Below, piece by piece: positions 34,933 to 46,932 of a DNA stretch of 64,000 bases; position 1 is the first letter of the stretch, and each line of letters starts with the position of its first letter. This stretch comes from Tetmemena sp. SeJ-2015 (Eukaryota > Ciliophora > Spirotrichea > Sporadotrichida > Oxytrichidae). Both the position numbers and the translations under genes were made by a program. The stretch spans positions 1-64,000 of the forward strand of contig JAJKFJ010021253.1 of NCBI GenBank assembly GCA_027382625.1, in the 5' to 3' direction. The notes below the pieces were generated by a model. The model made no database searches. It saw only the letters and a program-made list of their open reading frames with translations, and was not told the DNA's origin.

Positions 34933-37353
34933 ATGGTGAAGAATTCTCGAAAATTCCCATCTTTCTTCTCTAAGAAATCGTTGCTTGCACTTCTGTTCCT
35001 CGGAATGCTAACAAGCTCTTAATACTTTGCTTAAGCTCAAGATACCAATACTGATGAAGTAAGAAAAGCATAAGAATTTAAACATCATAACTAATTAATT
35101 GTGCATTTCTTAAAAGTTAAAATAGAGCGAAGAATTTAATTTCAAAGACATTTTAATATGAATGTTTTAAAGAAGAAGGCAATCAAATTTAAAATGAGGA
35201 AGCCCCTCCTGCTTAGGATCCTCCCAAGCAAAAGCTCCCACCTCAATGCAGAGAAGATCTACCAACACTATCTGTGAGAGATGTCCTTATAACCAAAGAA
35301 AACTGGGACTCGTAAGTAGTTAAGCAGTCATGATATTAAAAATATGGGAGATAGAAAACAATTCAAGGATAATTTTAGTGAAAACTAAAGAGCTTTTAAA
35401 TTCGTAATCGCAGACTTTAAAATTGATGTTTAGTTTCAAGAAGTAAAATGAACTCTTTGTGCTCGGTATCAGTGATTCAGAGTAATTTTAATTAGCTTTA
35501 TAAGAGTGTTCTCTTTGCTGTCAAAGCGAGCCCCTTTTGAAGGAGTTGCAAGATTTATTCGCATCTGGCAAGTTCAAGCATAAAAATAAGCAAATAGTGA
35601 TTGCTCGTATCGATACTTCCCTTCAAGGCAACATTCTGGAGAAGGAAGACATCGTTTTTGAGGCACTTCCCAAAGTGCTAATCGTGAAGTAAGTTAATTA
35701 AAACTCTTCATACTGAGAGTGTAAATATGTTTGGACACGTGTTAGATTTCAAATGGCAATATTTAAGTTAACTCTTTATTAAGGGACCAACACTACTATG
35801 GGTATGATCATGCATATGAGATGACTCCTTAATTCCTCCACTAAATGAACAAGATTATCAATCCTATTGTGCATCTCAAGAGTGAGGAAGAGATCGATCG
35901 CTTCTTGGACCAAGACTCATTCTGGCAAGCAGACTATCAGACTAGTTTCTTCAAAAAGAGCGAAGGCGCAGGCAAATTAGAAGAATACTATGCCAAGATG
36001 AGAATTAAGACCAGAGTTATTTGCTTTGTGTGGGACAAACAAGAGTACAAAGAGGAGTTAAGAGAGCTAAAGAGGGATGCACGCTTCCTCGCCACTAGAG
36101 AAAACTTGAGAATTGCAGTTGTCGATGATTAGAAACTAGTGAAGAAGTATAAGTTGAGATACTAAACTAAAATGTTCTCCTCAGTTGCCATGTCTTCCTT
36201 GGTTCTTAAGCGTTACGATGGAGAAACAGTTTACTCAAAAATTCAAGTTACATTTTACCTAATGATCATATTTACTATGATTTGACATCTGATGAGCATG
36301 TGAATGCAGCTTATTGGATCAATAAAAATTCACTGAAGCAAGTTGATGAGCTCACCAATGAAGCCTATAGACTTTATGAACTCTTAAGACAACCTTAGTT
36401 CTATGTTTTCGTGGACTTCGATAATCCAAAGTAGTCGAAAGCTTGCGCAAATGCTGTAGAAGTCATTAAGCAAGTTGCACCTAAGTTTTCTCACGTTATT
36501 GGATTTTTCCATGTCAACAACACTCACATAACTATCAAATAGTGAGTGACTGGTTATTTACTCAGTTCATTAACAGAAAGAGGATCCTCGGAGTGACTTG
36601 GGATGAATTACCAGCCATGGCTTTCAATATGCTTGACTCTCGTGTGATCGCCTATCCCAGAGGTAAACCAATTGAGAAGGATATCGTTTTCGAGTGGTTT
36701 GACGATGTGATGAAGGGCAAGGTGGAAGTAAAAACCAAGGGCTTCTAAAAGGAGATAGTAGACAAGGAAATTGCACCCCTACTTCTCAATTTCACCATGC
36801 CAGCCTCAAGAGAGAACTACACTGACTTGGCTACTCAGGAGGGTTTTGACACTCTAGTTTTCCTGTACACCACTGAGGCTATCTCTAATCCCCAAAGAAA
36901 TATCGCTCTGCAGTACAATCTCGTAGCTGACGCTTTCGAAAAGCTAGGAATGACTCACACTATCAGGACTCTTTCCTATGATGTGAACGTAAATGCTTTC
37001 CCAGAAGGCATTGAGTTTACAAATGATCTGCCATAGATATACTTCCTGCCTGCTTACCACAAGAGGCCTCCCTACAAAAAGTATATTGGCTAAGGAGTGG
37101 CAGGTCCAATCCTTAAGTACGTCGAGAAGCACGCAGACATCAAATTCAAGTTCATCATATCACTGATAAATTTATTGTAAAGTTCCCTGTTGATGTTTCC
37201 CAAGTTGGACTCCCAAGAAAGGACGTCCCAGAAGAATAACAAGCAGCCGCAGAAGCTCAATAAGATCAGTAGAATTATGATGAGCAAAATACATAATAAG
37301 AGCTTGAGCAAACCACTCAATAAGAAGAGGCTCAACACACTGAGGAACTTTGA
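34933..37353 (+). CDS. Protein disulfide isomerase/thioredoxin-like secretory protein
   Basis: ATG 34933 opens a basic n-region and hydrophobic core (KSLLALLFLGMLTSSQYFAQ), a signal peptide. A thioredoxin-like domain has the redox-type motif CSLC in ALQECSLCCQSEPLLKEL. Further thioredoxin-fold segments follow (FYVFVDFDNPKQSKACANAV; GFDTLVFLYTTEAISNPQRN; GVAGPILKYVEKHAD resembles the end of a PDI domain). The C-terminus is an acidic, Gln-rich tail (DVPEEQQAAAEAQQDQQNYD) ending at TGA 37351-37353, with no KDEL-like signal. A GT-AG intron begins near 35060. IESs of 13 bp (pointer TTT, near 35157) and 11 bp (pointer ATT, 36241-36254) restore frame; a longer insertion lies near 35320-35450 and an intron near 35691-35783. 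Only one CxxC is visible, so isomerase activity is uncertain. Confidence 0.7.
36241..36254 (+). other. IES, 11 bp, pointer ATT (PDI-like gene)
   Basis: ATT at 36241-36243 and 36252-36254. Excision gives VYSKILPNDHIYYDLTSDEH in one frame; the uncorrected sequence is frameshifted. Confidence 0.7.
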
Positions 37354-37459
37354 ATTACTAAATTAATTGAGCTTTATTCCATTAATTTTAATAGAGAGAG
37401 AGCTAAAAAACTAAATCTTGATCAATAAAATCATAAAGCATCCTAATATGATAAATCAT

Positions 37460-40400
37460 TCATCTTTAACCAAGGTTGAGTTTATGAATTTAGACTGCGA
37501 AAGGATCATAGTCATCATAGCCTTAGTTTTTGTTAGATCCTGGCTCATCCTCATCCTGCTCATCCATCATTTAAAACATTGTTTGTATCTAGCGATATAT
37601 ATTTTGAGAATGTTGCTTTATGGTATGTATTATTAGCCTCTAGTATCCTTTTAAAGTGCCTATTATGCCTAGCTACGATTATTTCCCGGCTGCTGTTCTC
37701 TGTTCGTTTATCTTCTTTGATCTCGCGCATTAAAAGTAGAAAATTAGGAAGAGAAAATTGTTTTCATTTTGTAAGCTAGAGAGCTATTACTGCTGCTGCT
37801 GTTATTTCAGTTGCTATTGAGCATATTTTTGTTGCTGGTAAAGGTACTAGGCTTATTTCTCTTCTAATGAGGGTTCCTCTTGAATTCTTTGCAAGTCATT
37901 GAATCCAAATCGAGCTCCACTTCCTCCTTGCGGAGTCATTTGAACTTTATTTAAAATGTATGTGGCCCTATTTCAAAAAGAATAAACAAACTGTTTGCTT
38001 GCTGTTATTACTCATAGTGAGTGCGGAGAGGCCTTCATTGAAGACCTTTATTGCTTGATTATTCTATTATTCCATCTGAATTTAAGTTTACATAGCTGCT
38101 TAAGGAATTTATTGAGTAGCTGGGAGTTGTTGCTTTGTAGGTGAGAGTGAAGTCTATTGCAAATTTAAATAAAATACGATAATTTAAGGCATTTAATTTT
38201 AATAAGGATACCACTTCTTCCTAGATTTGCTAGTTTGATGTCCTCCTGTGTTTTACTGTTAAGCCCTGCCTCTATCCATGTTCTAGCTGCCTTGCTTAGT
38301 GTAAGTCTTGCTTGCTTGATCAGTTGAGGAGCTGTTGCCTTGAGTTGTTCCTGGTTTGTATGCACCTAAGCTGACCACCATTTGAATAGTGCCTTTTTTA
38401 ATAATCTGTTTCAATTCCTCATAACTTGTTATCAATTATAAAAGAAAAATTGAAAGATTTAATCGGCTAGTAGACACATGAATTTCCTTCTCCACTTGCA
38501 TTTGCACGTTCAGCAAGCATTTGATTTATATCAGGTAATGATCTTACAAGTAGTCAAAGGGTTAGCAATCTTAAAATAGATGTATACAATTAAATGGTTG
38601 AGTATGGTGGAGTAAAATTTGCTAAACTTTTTCATATTATCATTGAAGCCTTTAGTCATCAACGAGAGAGGGAAGTAGTGTTAGAGGGGATCTTGCAGTT
38701 GAAGAGGAGTAATTATCTGATCTATTTTGAACTGAGAGGACTTAAGCATTTTGAGTTCGTCTAATAAGGAGATGGGTATTTGAGATTTACTCAATTACAA
38801 AAGTGGTTGGAAATGCTGCTCCATAATGGTTCTTAACTTCATTCTGAAAGAGCATTAAGCAGTCCTTCAGGTGATGATTTTCATGCTGCAACCTTTCAAT
38901 TCATTTAACAATAATACAATATTTCTAACTTTCAATCACAGCATCGTTGCCTCTTTTTACAGTATCAACCAAATCTCTCTCAGGCACATTTCTAGAAATC
39001 ATTTACCCATTAATCGCCTTTTGAGTTGATTCAAACCCATTCATAAATTGCTACTTCTCTCCACCCATCAAACGTCTCATCTACTCTTGCAGTTTAGAAT
39101 TCTAAGTCTCCTTGAAAAAAATGCAGTATAAACAGATTTATCATTATAAATCTCAATAATTATATTGTTTTAAACTCCAGTTTTTTGAGTTCACAATTAA
39201 GAAGAATTATTTTCTGTTCTAATTTAGTGGCCTGCTCACTCTGCCCTTTGTTTAAATTTTTCTATCTGTCCATTTAGCTTTGAAAATTAACTAGGATAAA
39301 GAATTTATGTCTACTCAGCTTTTGACTTCAGTTGCCTTTTCTTTGAGCTGTATCTGAAGAGAATACTTATCTTTATCTAGATCGCTAACTTTGGCTCTCG
39401 CCTTGCTGAGCCTTTCTTCAAGAGATTCCTTGTCGGTAGTCATTCTGAAAAGCCTTTGCTCAGTCTGTTCTCTGTATTCTAAGTCTTTCTATCTTTGCTT
39501 TAGGAGTGCTCCGAAGCATTTAATGCTCAAACATTTAAATTATTTGCTATGATGATCTTATAATGCGGAGTTTGATGTCTTTCTTTTTATGGGAGCGGAG
39601 ATTACCTGGATCAGGGAAGCCAAACGAAAGTAGGTGAAACTTAAGTTTGGTAATTGCCTGCTCAATAGCGTCTTCTTTCTGTTATTCTCCCTCTAATATG
39701 TCTTAATAAGGGCCCTGCCTGTTAGTCTTTGAAGTTCGCTGGATCATATTGATGTAGTCTTCCTCTGTTTGCATAGTCTTGGCGTCTTCGTCATCTCTGA
39801 ATGGATTATTGTTTGGGATGAAAGAATCATCTACTTCATCAAACTCTTCATTATCACTTTCCTCCTCCATTCTTTCTTTCGTAGTTTGGTGTTAGCTAAC
39901 GGTCCTATGTGAGGACTATTCTGTATTCTTGCGTAATTGTTGCTACTAAGGTTATTTAAACCTTTCAGTAGCAAGTCTATTTCATTGTTGGGAATTGAAT
40001 TTTAAGGGACCCCTTGATTTGCATATCCACTCATCAAAGAAGGCTAACCTGAGGCTTTCAGATTATGCTGCTGAGGAGAAGACTGAGACTCGTAGTTTTC
40101 TTCATTACTCTAAGGAGAAGGATAAAAACTAGGAATAAGCACAATTAAGTTAATTTGCAGATCGTTGTGCACAAACTTATGTCTAGTTTACTATCTCCCT
40201 TCATTTTAAAGGACATTCTATCCTTTTTGAGGGGCTGCAGTTCGCAAATAGCTGTCCATATTATCTGCGTCTTCAAACTCTACAACATAAAAGCAAATGA
40301 AAGTGGAAAGAAGACAAATTTAAACATTTTAGACTTCCTAAGCTGTCAAGTAATTCTGTAAACTTTTATCTCCATTAAAGCCATCCATCCTAAGATTCTT

Positions 40401-41232
40401 CTAGCCTCCACTTGAATGGATTTACTTCCCACTTGAGCCAGATTTAGATTAGCTTGCAGCAGATTCGTACTTCCCTCTTTAATTATTAAATTCAAATGAA
40501 TATAAAATGAATGATTAAATTTAAATTAAACTTTGGACGGGAGATTAACCCTAGCCGATGCCACTGCTCTGAAGAAGTAAGAATTCGTAATCATTAGAGT
40601 ATGATTGATCATTTTCAAAATTCTTAGCACTGAATTAGCTATCTTGTAGACATATAAGTAATTACTTACTTTTTGAATATATTGAATGACCCTTTGCATT
40701 GATTTCATTTAATATCTGCTATTGTTGCTTGACCTATTAAGTTTTCATGTTGTCTACTCGTTTGACTGTAGCCGCTTTGGGTCTTTGCATCAAAGCATTA
40801 ACATCAAACTGCTATTCTAAGTTTTCATACTCCATAAAATGTAAGTGAGAAAATATAAGCACACAATTATTACTCCCTAGACATCTGCTGAAAGAAATCA
40901 TCGCACTCGTTCATAATCTGCTTCAGGGCAGGTGCCTAAGAATTCACTTTATCCCCTTTCCCACTCATGATAAAGATTTAAAATTAACTTCTATTCTTTA
41001 TTCTATTCATGCTTGAAGTAGAGAGGTTGTTTTTATTCGTAGTGGTCGCCGAGTGAGTAACCTTTGAAGGAGAGGGCTGAAGAGTGTTTTCATTATTGCC
41101 CATAAAGTTAAGAGATTTCTAAGCCTTAACCGTTTGCCTTTATCTCTGGGGAAGTACACCACTGGAGAGAGACTCATTGCCAAAAGAAGTAGATGAGTTT
41201 TGTTACGCATAATTGTGGGTCTATTATGACAT
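37460..41232 (-). CDS. SSX2IP/ADIP-like coiled-coil (centrosome/basal-body) protein
   Basis: ATG 41232 opens a Ser/Asn/Gln-rich N-terminus. A predicted helical region follows (PALKQIMNECDDFFQQ; AATVKRVDNMKTQQVKQQQQ). The diagnostic part is EDYINMIQRTSK, AITKLKFHLLSFGFPDPG, then ALLKQRQKDLEYREQTEQRL and LSKARAKVSDLDKDKYSLQI. This matches the afadin/alpha-actinin-binding (ADIP, SSX2IP/Msd1) domain: a short helix ending in G-F-P, then a long coiled coil with LLxQRQxDxEYRE. Further coiled coil (LQHENHHLKDCLMLFQNEVK), a poly-Gln stretch and an acidic tail (DEDEPGSNKNQGYDDYDPFA) complete it. Known family members act at centriolar satellites, spindle poles and basal bodies. A 43-bp IES (pointer GGAGTA) is clear; several other IESs and introns remain unresolved between 40640 and 37700. 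Confidence 0.75.
40828..40876 (-). other. IES, 43 bp, pointer GGAGTA (SSX2IP-like gene)
   Basis: Plus-strand TACTCC at 40828-40833 and 40871-40876. Excision joins FFQQMSREYENLEQQFDVNA in frame. Confidence 0.85.
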
Positions 41233-41368
41233 TTTGAATTTAAGATTTAAAAGATGATGAGAAGGAATATATCTTCCATTACATTCAATTGAGTCAAGTT
41301 CTTTAAGGATAGATTGACATACCAAGATTAATTATTATTACTTTCAAAAGCGAAAATTAGATATCAAC

Positions 41369-42756
41369 ATGGAGCAAGAACAGAGCATCACTCCACAAGG
41401 TAACTATTAGATTCATCAAAGTATAAATATATGGACCAAATTCGCGAAATATTTTAGACTTACGGAATTTTTTAGATGGAAATTAAGTGCAGCCTCCTTC
41501 AAATCCTGAGTATTAAAATAAGTTAATAACTTTAACCATTGAATGAGTAAAATACACTTGTATCAGAGATTATTCATGAGGAGGAGCATTTATTTACATA
41601 GATAAGTTTTTTTTAAAAAAATAATTTGAGCAAAAGGTATCTGACATTTAAAACTACTAATAAGAAGGACTATCCCAAATGCCAGGAAGCTCTTTAAGCT
41701 CTCTTGATTTCCCTCCTATCCTGAAGTCTTCAACTTTCTAGCAACCTCCTGAGGTAAAAGCTTACCTGACTGACTTGCTGTTGAATGACCCTTACAATAA
41801 GTTTTGCGTGGACTGCCATCACAACGTGAGTTCAGTGGCTAGCATAACCTTTGGAATCTTTATTTGCCAGAATTGCGCTATGATCCATAGAGCTGTATTC
41901 CAGGGTCGCTCTTATTCTCAGCTGAAAGAGATCTATGACGAGCAGTGGGACGACCATCAATTGGAGGCTGTTTCTCCAGCCTTTGGAGGTAATAAGAGAT
42001 TGTTCATGTTGCTGCAAGAGTACAACATCACTTAGCTTCCCATAGCAGAAAAATATATCCACAAGTCGGTCAAATACTACCAAAGAAGACTCACTGCCGC
42101 TCTCGACAGAAATGAATAGTTCAAGGAAATTCCTCCTGCTAAAGATATGACTGAGAGAATGCAAAGAGTCCACACTACTGTCAACACTAAGCTCAATATC
42201 TACGAAAAGAAGATACTCATCATCATTTAATTTAGTCATCTTTAATAGTCTGTAATGGGAATATACTTTAGCTAGGAGATAAGATAGATGCTGAAATCCA
42301 ACAAAAAGGATTCAAGAATGCAGTCACAAGCTACTTCAAGAATAAGTTTGGAAAAAAGAACAAAACCCCAGGTGGTTCTGAGATCGAGCCCTAATCAGTG
42401 CCTCCCTAATAGGCTGATTATAACGCTGTTTCGTAAATTCTCAAATATAAGTTATTTTAATTCTCCAACCAGGGGACGAAGAAGAGCAGCAAAATATTGT
42501 TCTCTAAGAAGATGCCGGTCTACATTAAAATTTCATCTTTCATCCTAATACTTATCTTATTTTAGGTCTTCTTGAAGAGGCATCTAACTCTCACGTTCCC
42601 TAAATTATAAAGAAACATTCAAGTGGAACTAATGGAGCTAGTCCTCATGTTGCCTAAGATCCTTAAGCTACGGAGCATAGTACCGCCGAAGAAAATTCAA
42701 AAGAGCAGCATTAAGAAGAAGAGACCTATGAGGTCCCTTAAATTTTAAAACAATGA
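41369..42756 (+). CDS. ArfGAP-domain protein
   Basis: GTPase-activating protein for Arf GTPases, acting in membrane traffic. ATG 41369 (MEQEQSITPQEGLSQMPGSS after splicing). The ArfGAP zinc finger reads NKFCVDCHHNVSSVASITFG then GIFICQNCAMIHRAVF (CxxC-x16-CxxC). Downstream come EIYDEQWDDHQLEAVSPAFG and a basic helix (AVTSYFKNKFGKKNKTPGG). The finger has His-Arg (IHRAVFQGRS) where classical ArfGAPs have the arginine-finger HRxxG; the arginine is present. The tail is acidic and Gln-rich and ends at TGA 42754-42756. Four IESs (237, 71, 23 and 48 bp) and one 28-nt intron account for every frame break; the corrected length is 981 bases, exactly 327 codons. Confidence 0.9.
41397..41639 (+). other. 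IES, 237 bp, pointer AAGGTA, splitting an intron donor site
   Basis: AAGGTA at 41397-41402 and 41634-41639. Excision recreates CAA G|gtatct, and a 28-nt GT-AG intron then ends at 41664 (...ctactaataag). Splicing gives PQEGLSQMPGSS in frame. Either event alone leaves a TGA. Confidence 0.85.
42210..42286 (+). other. IES, 71 bp, pointer AAGATA (ArfGAP gene)
   Basis: AAGATA at 42210-42215 and 42281-42286. Excision joins TKLNIYEKKIDAEIQQKGFK in frame. Confidence 0.85.
42436..42465 (+). other. IES, 23 bp, pointer AATTCTC (ArfGAP gene)
   Basis: AATTCTC at 42436-42442 and 42459-42465. Excision joins NAVSQILQPGDEEEQQNIVL. A GT-AG intron is possible by eye here but gives the wrong phase. Confidence 0.85.
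42517..42569 (+). other. IES, 48 bp, pointer GGTCT (ArfGAP gene)
   Basis: GGTCT at 42517-42521 and 42565-42569. Excision joins QEDAGLLEEASNSHVPQ. The length is a multiple of three. Confidence 0.75.
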
Positions 42757-43151
42757 GAACCCTAGACTTACACTTTAATTTAAAGAAAGAAGATGAAGAT
42801 ATGCTTTAGAAAAATCTTAGTTATCAATTAGATTGATAGACGTGCGTGTCATTAATAAAGAAGAATTACTCTTTAATCTTAATACGTCTTCACTCTATCA
42901 TCTTATAGTGTTTGAGAAAATTACTCTATATTGACTCTAGGGAAGTAATAATTATTGTTATAGAGCAGAGAGATATTTAAATTATAAAATAAATCAATTT
43001 GATTTTAAAAAGGAATACAATTGTTCACCAGGCATCATTCCACAAAAAAGCAATTTCCTCAACATTCTGAACAAACAAAATCTACCTCACTTTAAAAGAG
43101 TATAAATAATTCAGAAACATGCCCAATTATTAAATTATGCTTTAAATATGA
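42757..43151. other. AT-rich spacer between ArfGAP and WDR26-like genes
   Basis: No coding or RNA signal seen. It presumably contains the ArfGAP 3' end and the WDR26-like promoter. Confidence 0.5.
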
Positions 43152-46100
43152 ATGCAAAGTTCTGGGTCAAATTTTTAGTAAAATAGAAGCATTCCTTCTC
43201 CCTTGAAAGTGCTTAAAGTAAACTCAAGGACTAGCGGCAATGAAGGTGCCGCGCACTCAGGAAGAATGAATGAAGCCATGCAAGATGATGAGAACATGAG
43301 GATGACTGATATCAACTCGTCGAGTGACCCTTATCAGCAAATTTAAAGTAAGTTAAAGAACTCATAGTTACATTAACCAAAATTATGATCTCACATGTTC
43401 GCGTATCTCTTGAAAAATTTGCTAATTTTTTGACAAACTATAATCTCGAACCTTTCTTCTAAAAGATTCTAGAGCGAAATCTTTTTGCAATTTTAAACTT
43501 GTGTAATTTCAAGAGAAATAATCTCTTCTCTCTATGCTAAGAATTATATCTTTTTGATTGTAGTGAGTGAACAAAACGACAAAGAAATGTTGAGATTGAT
43601 AGAGCAGTACCTGTTCAACAAAGGCTACCAGTGAGTTTAAATTTTTGCCTGCCTTATAAATTCTAATTGCGGCACATTATCTTCTATGAAATTCTGATTT
43701 GTCTGATTTTTATTTGTGATTTAGAGGAATAGCCAAGCAACTTGAAGAGCAATCCAATGTTAAAATGGAGGATGACTCTATTGATCTCTTCAAGCAAAAA
43801 ATATTCTCATCTCAAGTTTAATTAACTCTTTTATTACATACTCAACATTTTTCGATCCTGATTTGAGTAATACTATAGGGAGAGTACTTCCCTAACTCAA
43901 GAAAGCAAGATTCACTAGTTCAAATGATTGGAGATCAGCCAGCCTCATAATAGAGCAGACAGCAACAGAATCATTTGGAGCTACTCATGATCCCACCTAA
44001 TCAACAGAAGTAGATTGAGTTTTACTTATACGAGCAACACTACTTAGAACTTCTTGAGAGAGGCTAGAAATTAGAGGCCATTACAGTTTTACAGAAGGAG
44101 CTGGTTCCCAGATCCACAGATAGAGAGAAACTTCAAACCTTGGCTTAGTTGATTACTTGCAGATCTCACACTCAGGATGAAGGAGAGGAAGAATACTTCC
44201 ACTAAGTGAATGATGAGGAAGACTTAACAATGGGTGGAGAACAGATCTCAAAGTCTAAGAACTAAACTTAAAACGAGGACTTAGCAGCTGAGCAGACTCA
44301 AGATGCTTCCAGCTAGCCAGCTCAGTTGATCAAAGTAACCCTGCTAAAAAGAGAACTTCAAAGAACTCTGAGCTCAGAAAAAGAGCTCACTGGAAAGGTA
44401 GCGAAGAGGAAGGCAGAAAAGCCCTACTTGAAAAAGTCCAAAAGCTCATTCCTCCAACTATCATGATGCAACCTAACAGACTTTAGTATCTTTGTAAACA
44501 GGCTATCGCTCAACAAATTCAGAGCTGCAAGTTCCATAACGTGTATCAAACACAGTTTTCATTGCTTGAAGATCACTAATAAAACTAAAATAATGTAGTT
44601 TAATCTTCCAAAATCAACGAATAATTTTTTATTTCATTTTTCCTTATTTAGAGATTCGAAATGTCATAATGAGAAAATTTGTGATCATTTGCATTAATTT
44701 ACAGTTGAATATACAATTTTTTGGAGGTTTGAATGCTCCAAGTAAATGCTGCCATCTAAATGCATTTAGAAATAGTTTTAGCTAAAACTCTTTTATTATC
44801 AGTTTAATTATTGATTGCGGTTCTAAGAAAGCACAAAGACGAAGTATGGACAGCTCTGTTCTCTCAGTCTGGAAAGAAACTTGCCACCCAAGGCAAAGAC
44901 AACTTAGTTTATCTATGGACATTTTAACCAATGCTTGACTCTCCCCACTAGACTAACGCACTACAATCTTCTCTCCCCTCAACAGCTTCAAATAATGTCA
45001 AGTCCTCTAAAAAGTCATCTTAAATGAATTCTGGCTCGTTCAAATAGTCAAGCACCTATTAGCAGGCAACTATCAACAGCCTTTTCATTATCGGATAAAA
45101 TGCACTCACGAGATCAAAGCTCACTCAAAAACTATTAACTCAATTACGTGGACTAACACTGATGACAGATGGGTTGTCACTGCATCGGCTGATCAGAATG
45201 TGAGAGTTTGGGATACCAGAACTGGCAAACTCGCTTGTGAACTTTTCCAAGACCATGCTGAAAATGTGACAAGCGCTATATTCTCTCATGATGACAAACA
45301 TCTTCTGACAGTGAGCACTGACAAGCAGTTGATACTATGGGAAATAATACCTTTGTCTGAAGTACTCATAGATTAAATTAGTCATAATCTAAAAAGTAAT
45401 ATTTAAATAGATAACGGAGCTAAATCTGGAGAAATAAATACTCTTCCATACAAAGCAGTAGAAGTTACCAGAGTAGAAACTAGATGCTGTCTTGAGCTTG
45501 TGATGTCATAACTGACAGGTAGCCGCTTAGTAGCTAAGGGCCAACAACATCTCCATGTCTTCAATATCAATTAGCTGAGCTTAGGAGACAACGGTTTACA
45601 GGAAGCTATGGAAGATAGCGATTGCTAATACGAGATAGAAACTGACGATAAGATTTTCAGGATTTCAATCAGTAAGGATGGAAGATACTTATTCTTAAAT
45701 AAGCATTCAAATTTGACTTATGGATTTATTGTGCTTGCATTTAAGTAATATTGGCTAACTTATCTGCGCTGGATCCTAGAATAGAAATGTACGATATGGA
45801 TAGAAGATAGATATACACAAATTTAGAGTATCCACATCTACCTTATACTTTTAAAATGTAGGAATAGTAAAGAGTTTCAAAGGCTACCAGCAGCAACTTT
45901 ACATGTTGAAGTGTGATTTTGGCGGCGCAAATGAAAGCTTTGTGATATGTGGTTCTGACGATGGTTAGGTTTATATCTGGTCAAAGGAAAAAGAGGACAT
46001 TATTCAAAGATTGGGAGCATCGAATTCTGCTTTCTCTATTTCTTAAAACGCTCATCTCACAGCAGAGCAGAAGAGAAAGAAGAGGACTCACTCAGAGTTT

Positions 46101-46760
46101 ATAGACTCTAAATAATCGAAGAGTGGATTCGATAGTCATTATAGAAAAAAGAACTTATTTCTTTTAAACTAGTCAAACAGATACAAGTGCATGCTTGGGA
46201 GGGCACACTCAGGTGTGCAATTTCGCCAGCTGGTGCCCAAGTGATCCTTTCCTGGTCGCAAGTGCAAGTGATGACTAGACTGTGAGAATATGGGGACTGT
46301 AGGATATGTAAATGGCAGAGGTGATTGACTCCAATAAATACATCAAACGCATTCAACAAGTCTTAAAAATGCAGTTATACTGAAGTTTAATAGGTTGATT
46401 GACGGTACTAATAGTGGAAGCGTGCGATATGCTTAGGCAGATGGATCTAAGAGAGTGAGAGGAGGTGACTTGGATGAAGTGGAGGAAGATGAAGAGGACT
46501 CTGACTTTGACGAAAATGAGATCGATGAAGATGATGAAGACGATGATGATGACGAGGATGAGGACGAAGAAGATGAGGAAGACGAGGACATGTGCGATGA
46601 GAGCGAGTAAGAGTAGGAGCAAGTAGCTTAGCCTAGGAGAAGTTAGAGGCGAAGAGAAAGAGGAGCTGCTGCTGGCTAGGATGCTGCAGGCAATAGAAAC
46701 TTGGTTGAAATATAAGAAGAGTATGAGGATGACGATGATTGGGCGGAGGAATCAAGCTGA
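43152..46760 (+). CDS. WDR26/Gid7-like LisH-CTLH-WD40 protein
   Basis: Component of the GID/CTLH ubiquitin-ligase complex by homology. ATG 43152 (MQSSGSNFQQNRSIPSPLKV). The LisH motif reads MLRLIEQYLFNKGYQGIAKQ. A CTLH-type helical region follows (FYLYEQHYLELLERGQKLEA), then KLIPPTIMMQPNRLQYLCKQ and KFHNVYQ, a very typical WDR26 stretch. WD40 blades: HKDEVWTALFSQSGKKLATQ, HSKTINSITWTNTDDRWVVT, DHAENVTSAIFSHDDKHLLT, then FGGANESFVICGSDDGQVYI and GHTQVCNFASWCPSDPFLVA. The C-terminal tail is strongly acidic (46490-46600) and ends at TGA 46758-46760. GT-AG introns lie at 43348-43563 (long, probably with an IES inside) and 43631-43724. Larger insertions lie near 43800-43880 and 44580-44820, with smaller ones in the WD40 part. 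Confidence 0.85.
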
Positions 46761-46932
46761 ATTACCGTCCTTAATCAAGTAACTGAACTATCTTTAATTG
46801 CAGAAGTGAAATGAAGCAGAGTTGAAAGTATCTATACTTGTATATTCATAAAAACTTAAAACCTCAAATCAGTTTAATCTAGCAACACATCTAAAGCTAT
46901 GTGCATAAATAGAAGTGAATGCCAAATTATCA

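Noticed and set aside
42428..42472. GT-AG intron in the ArfGAP gene
   Set aside because: Splicing leaves the wrong phase for the downstream DEEEQQ segment; the AATTCTC pointer pair gives the right one and an integral codon total.
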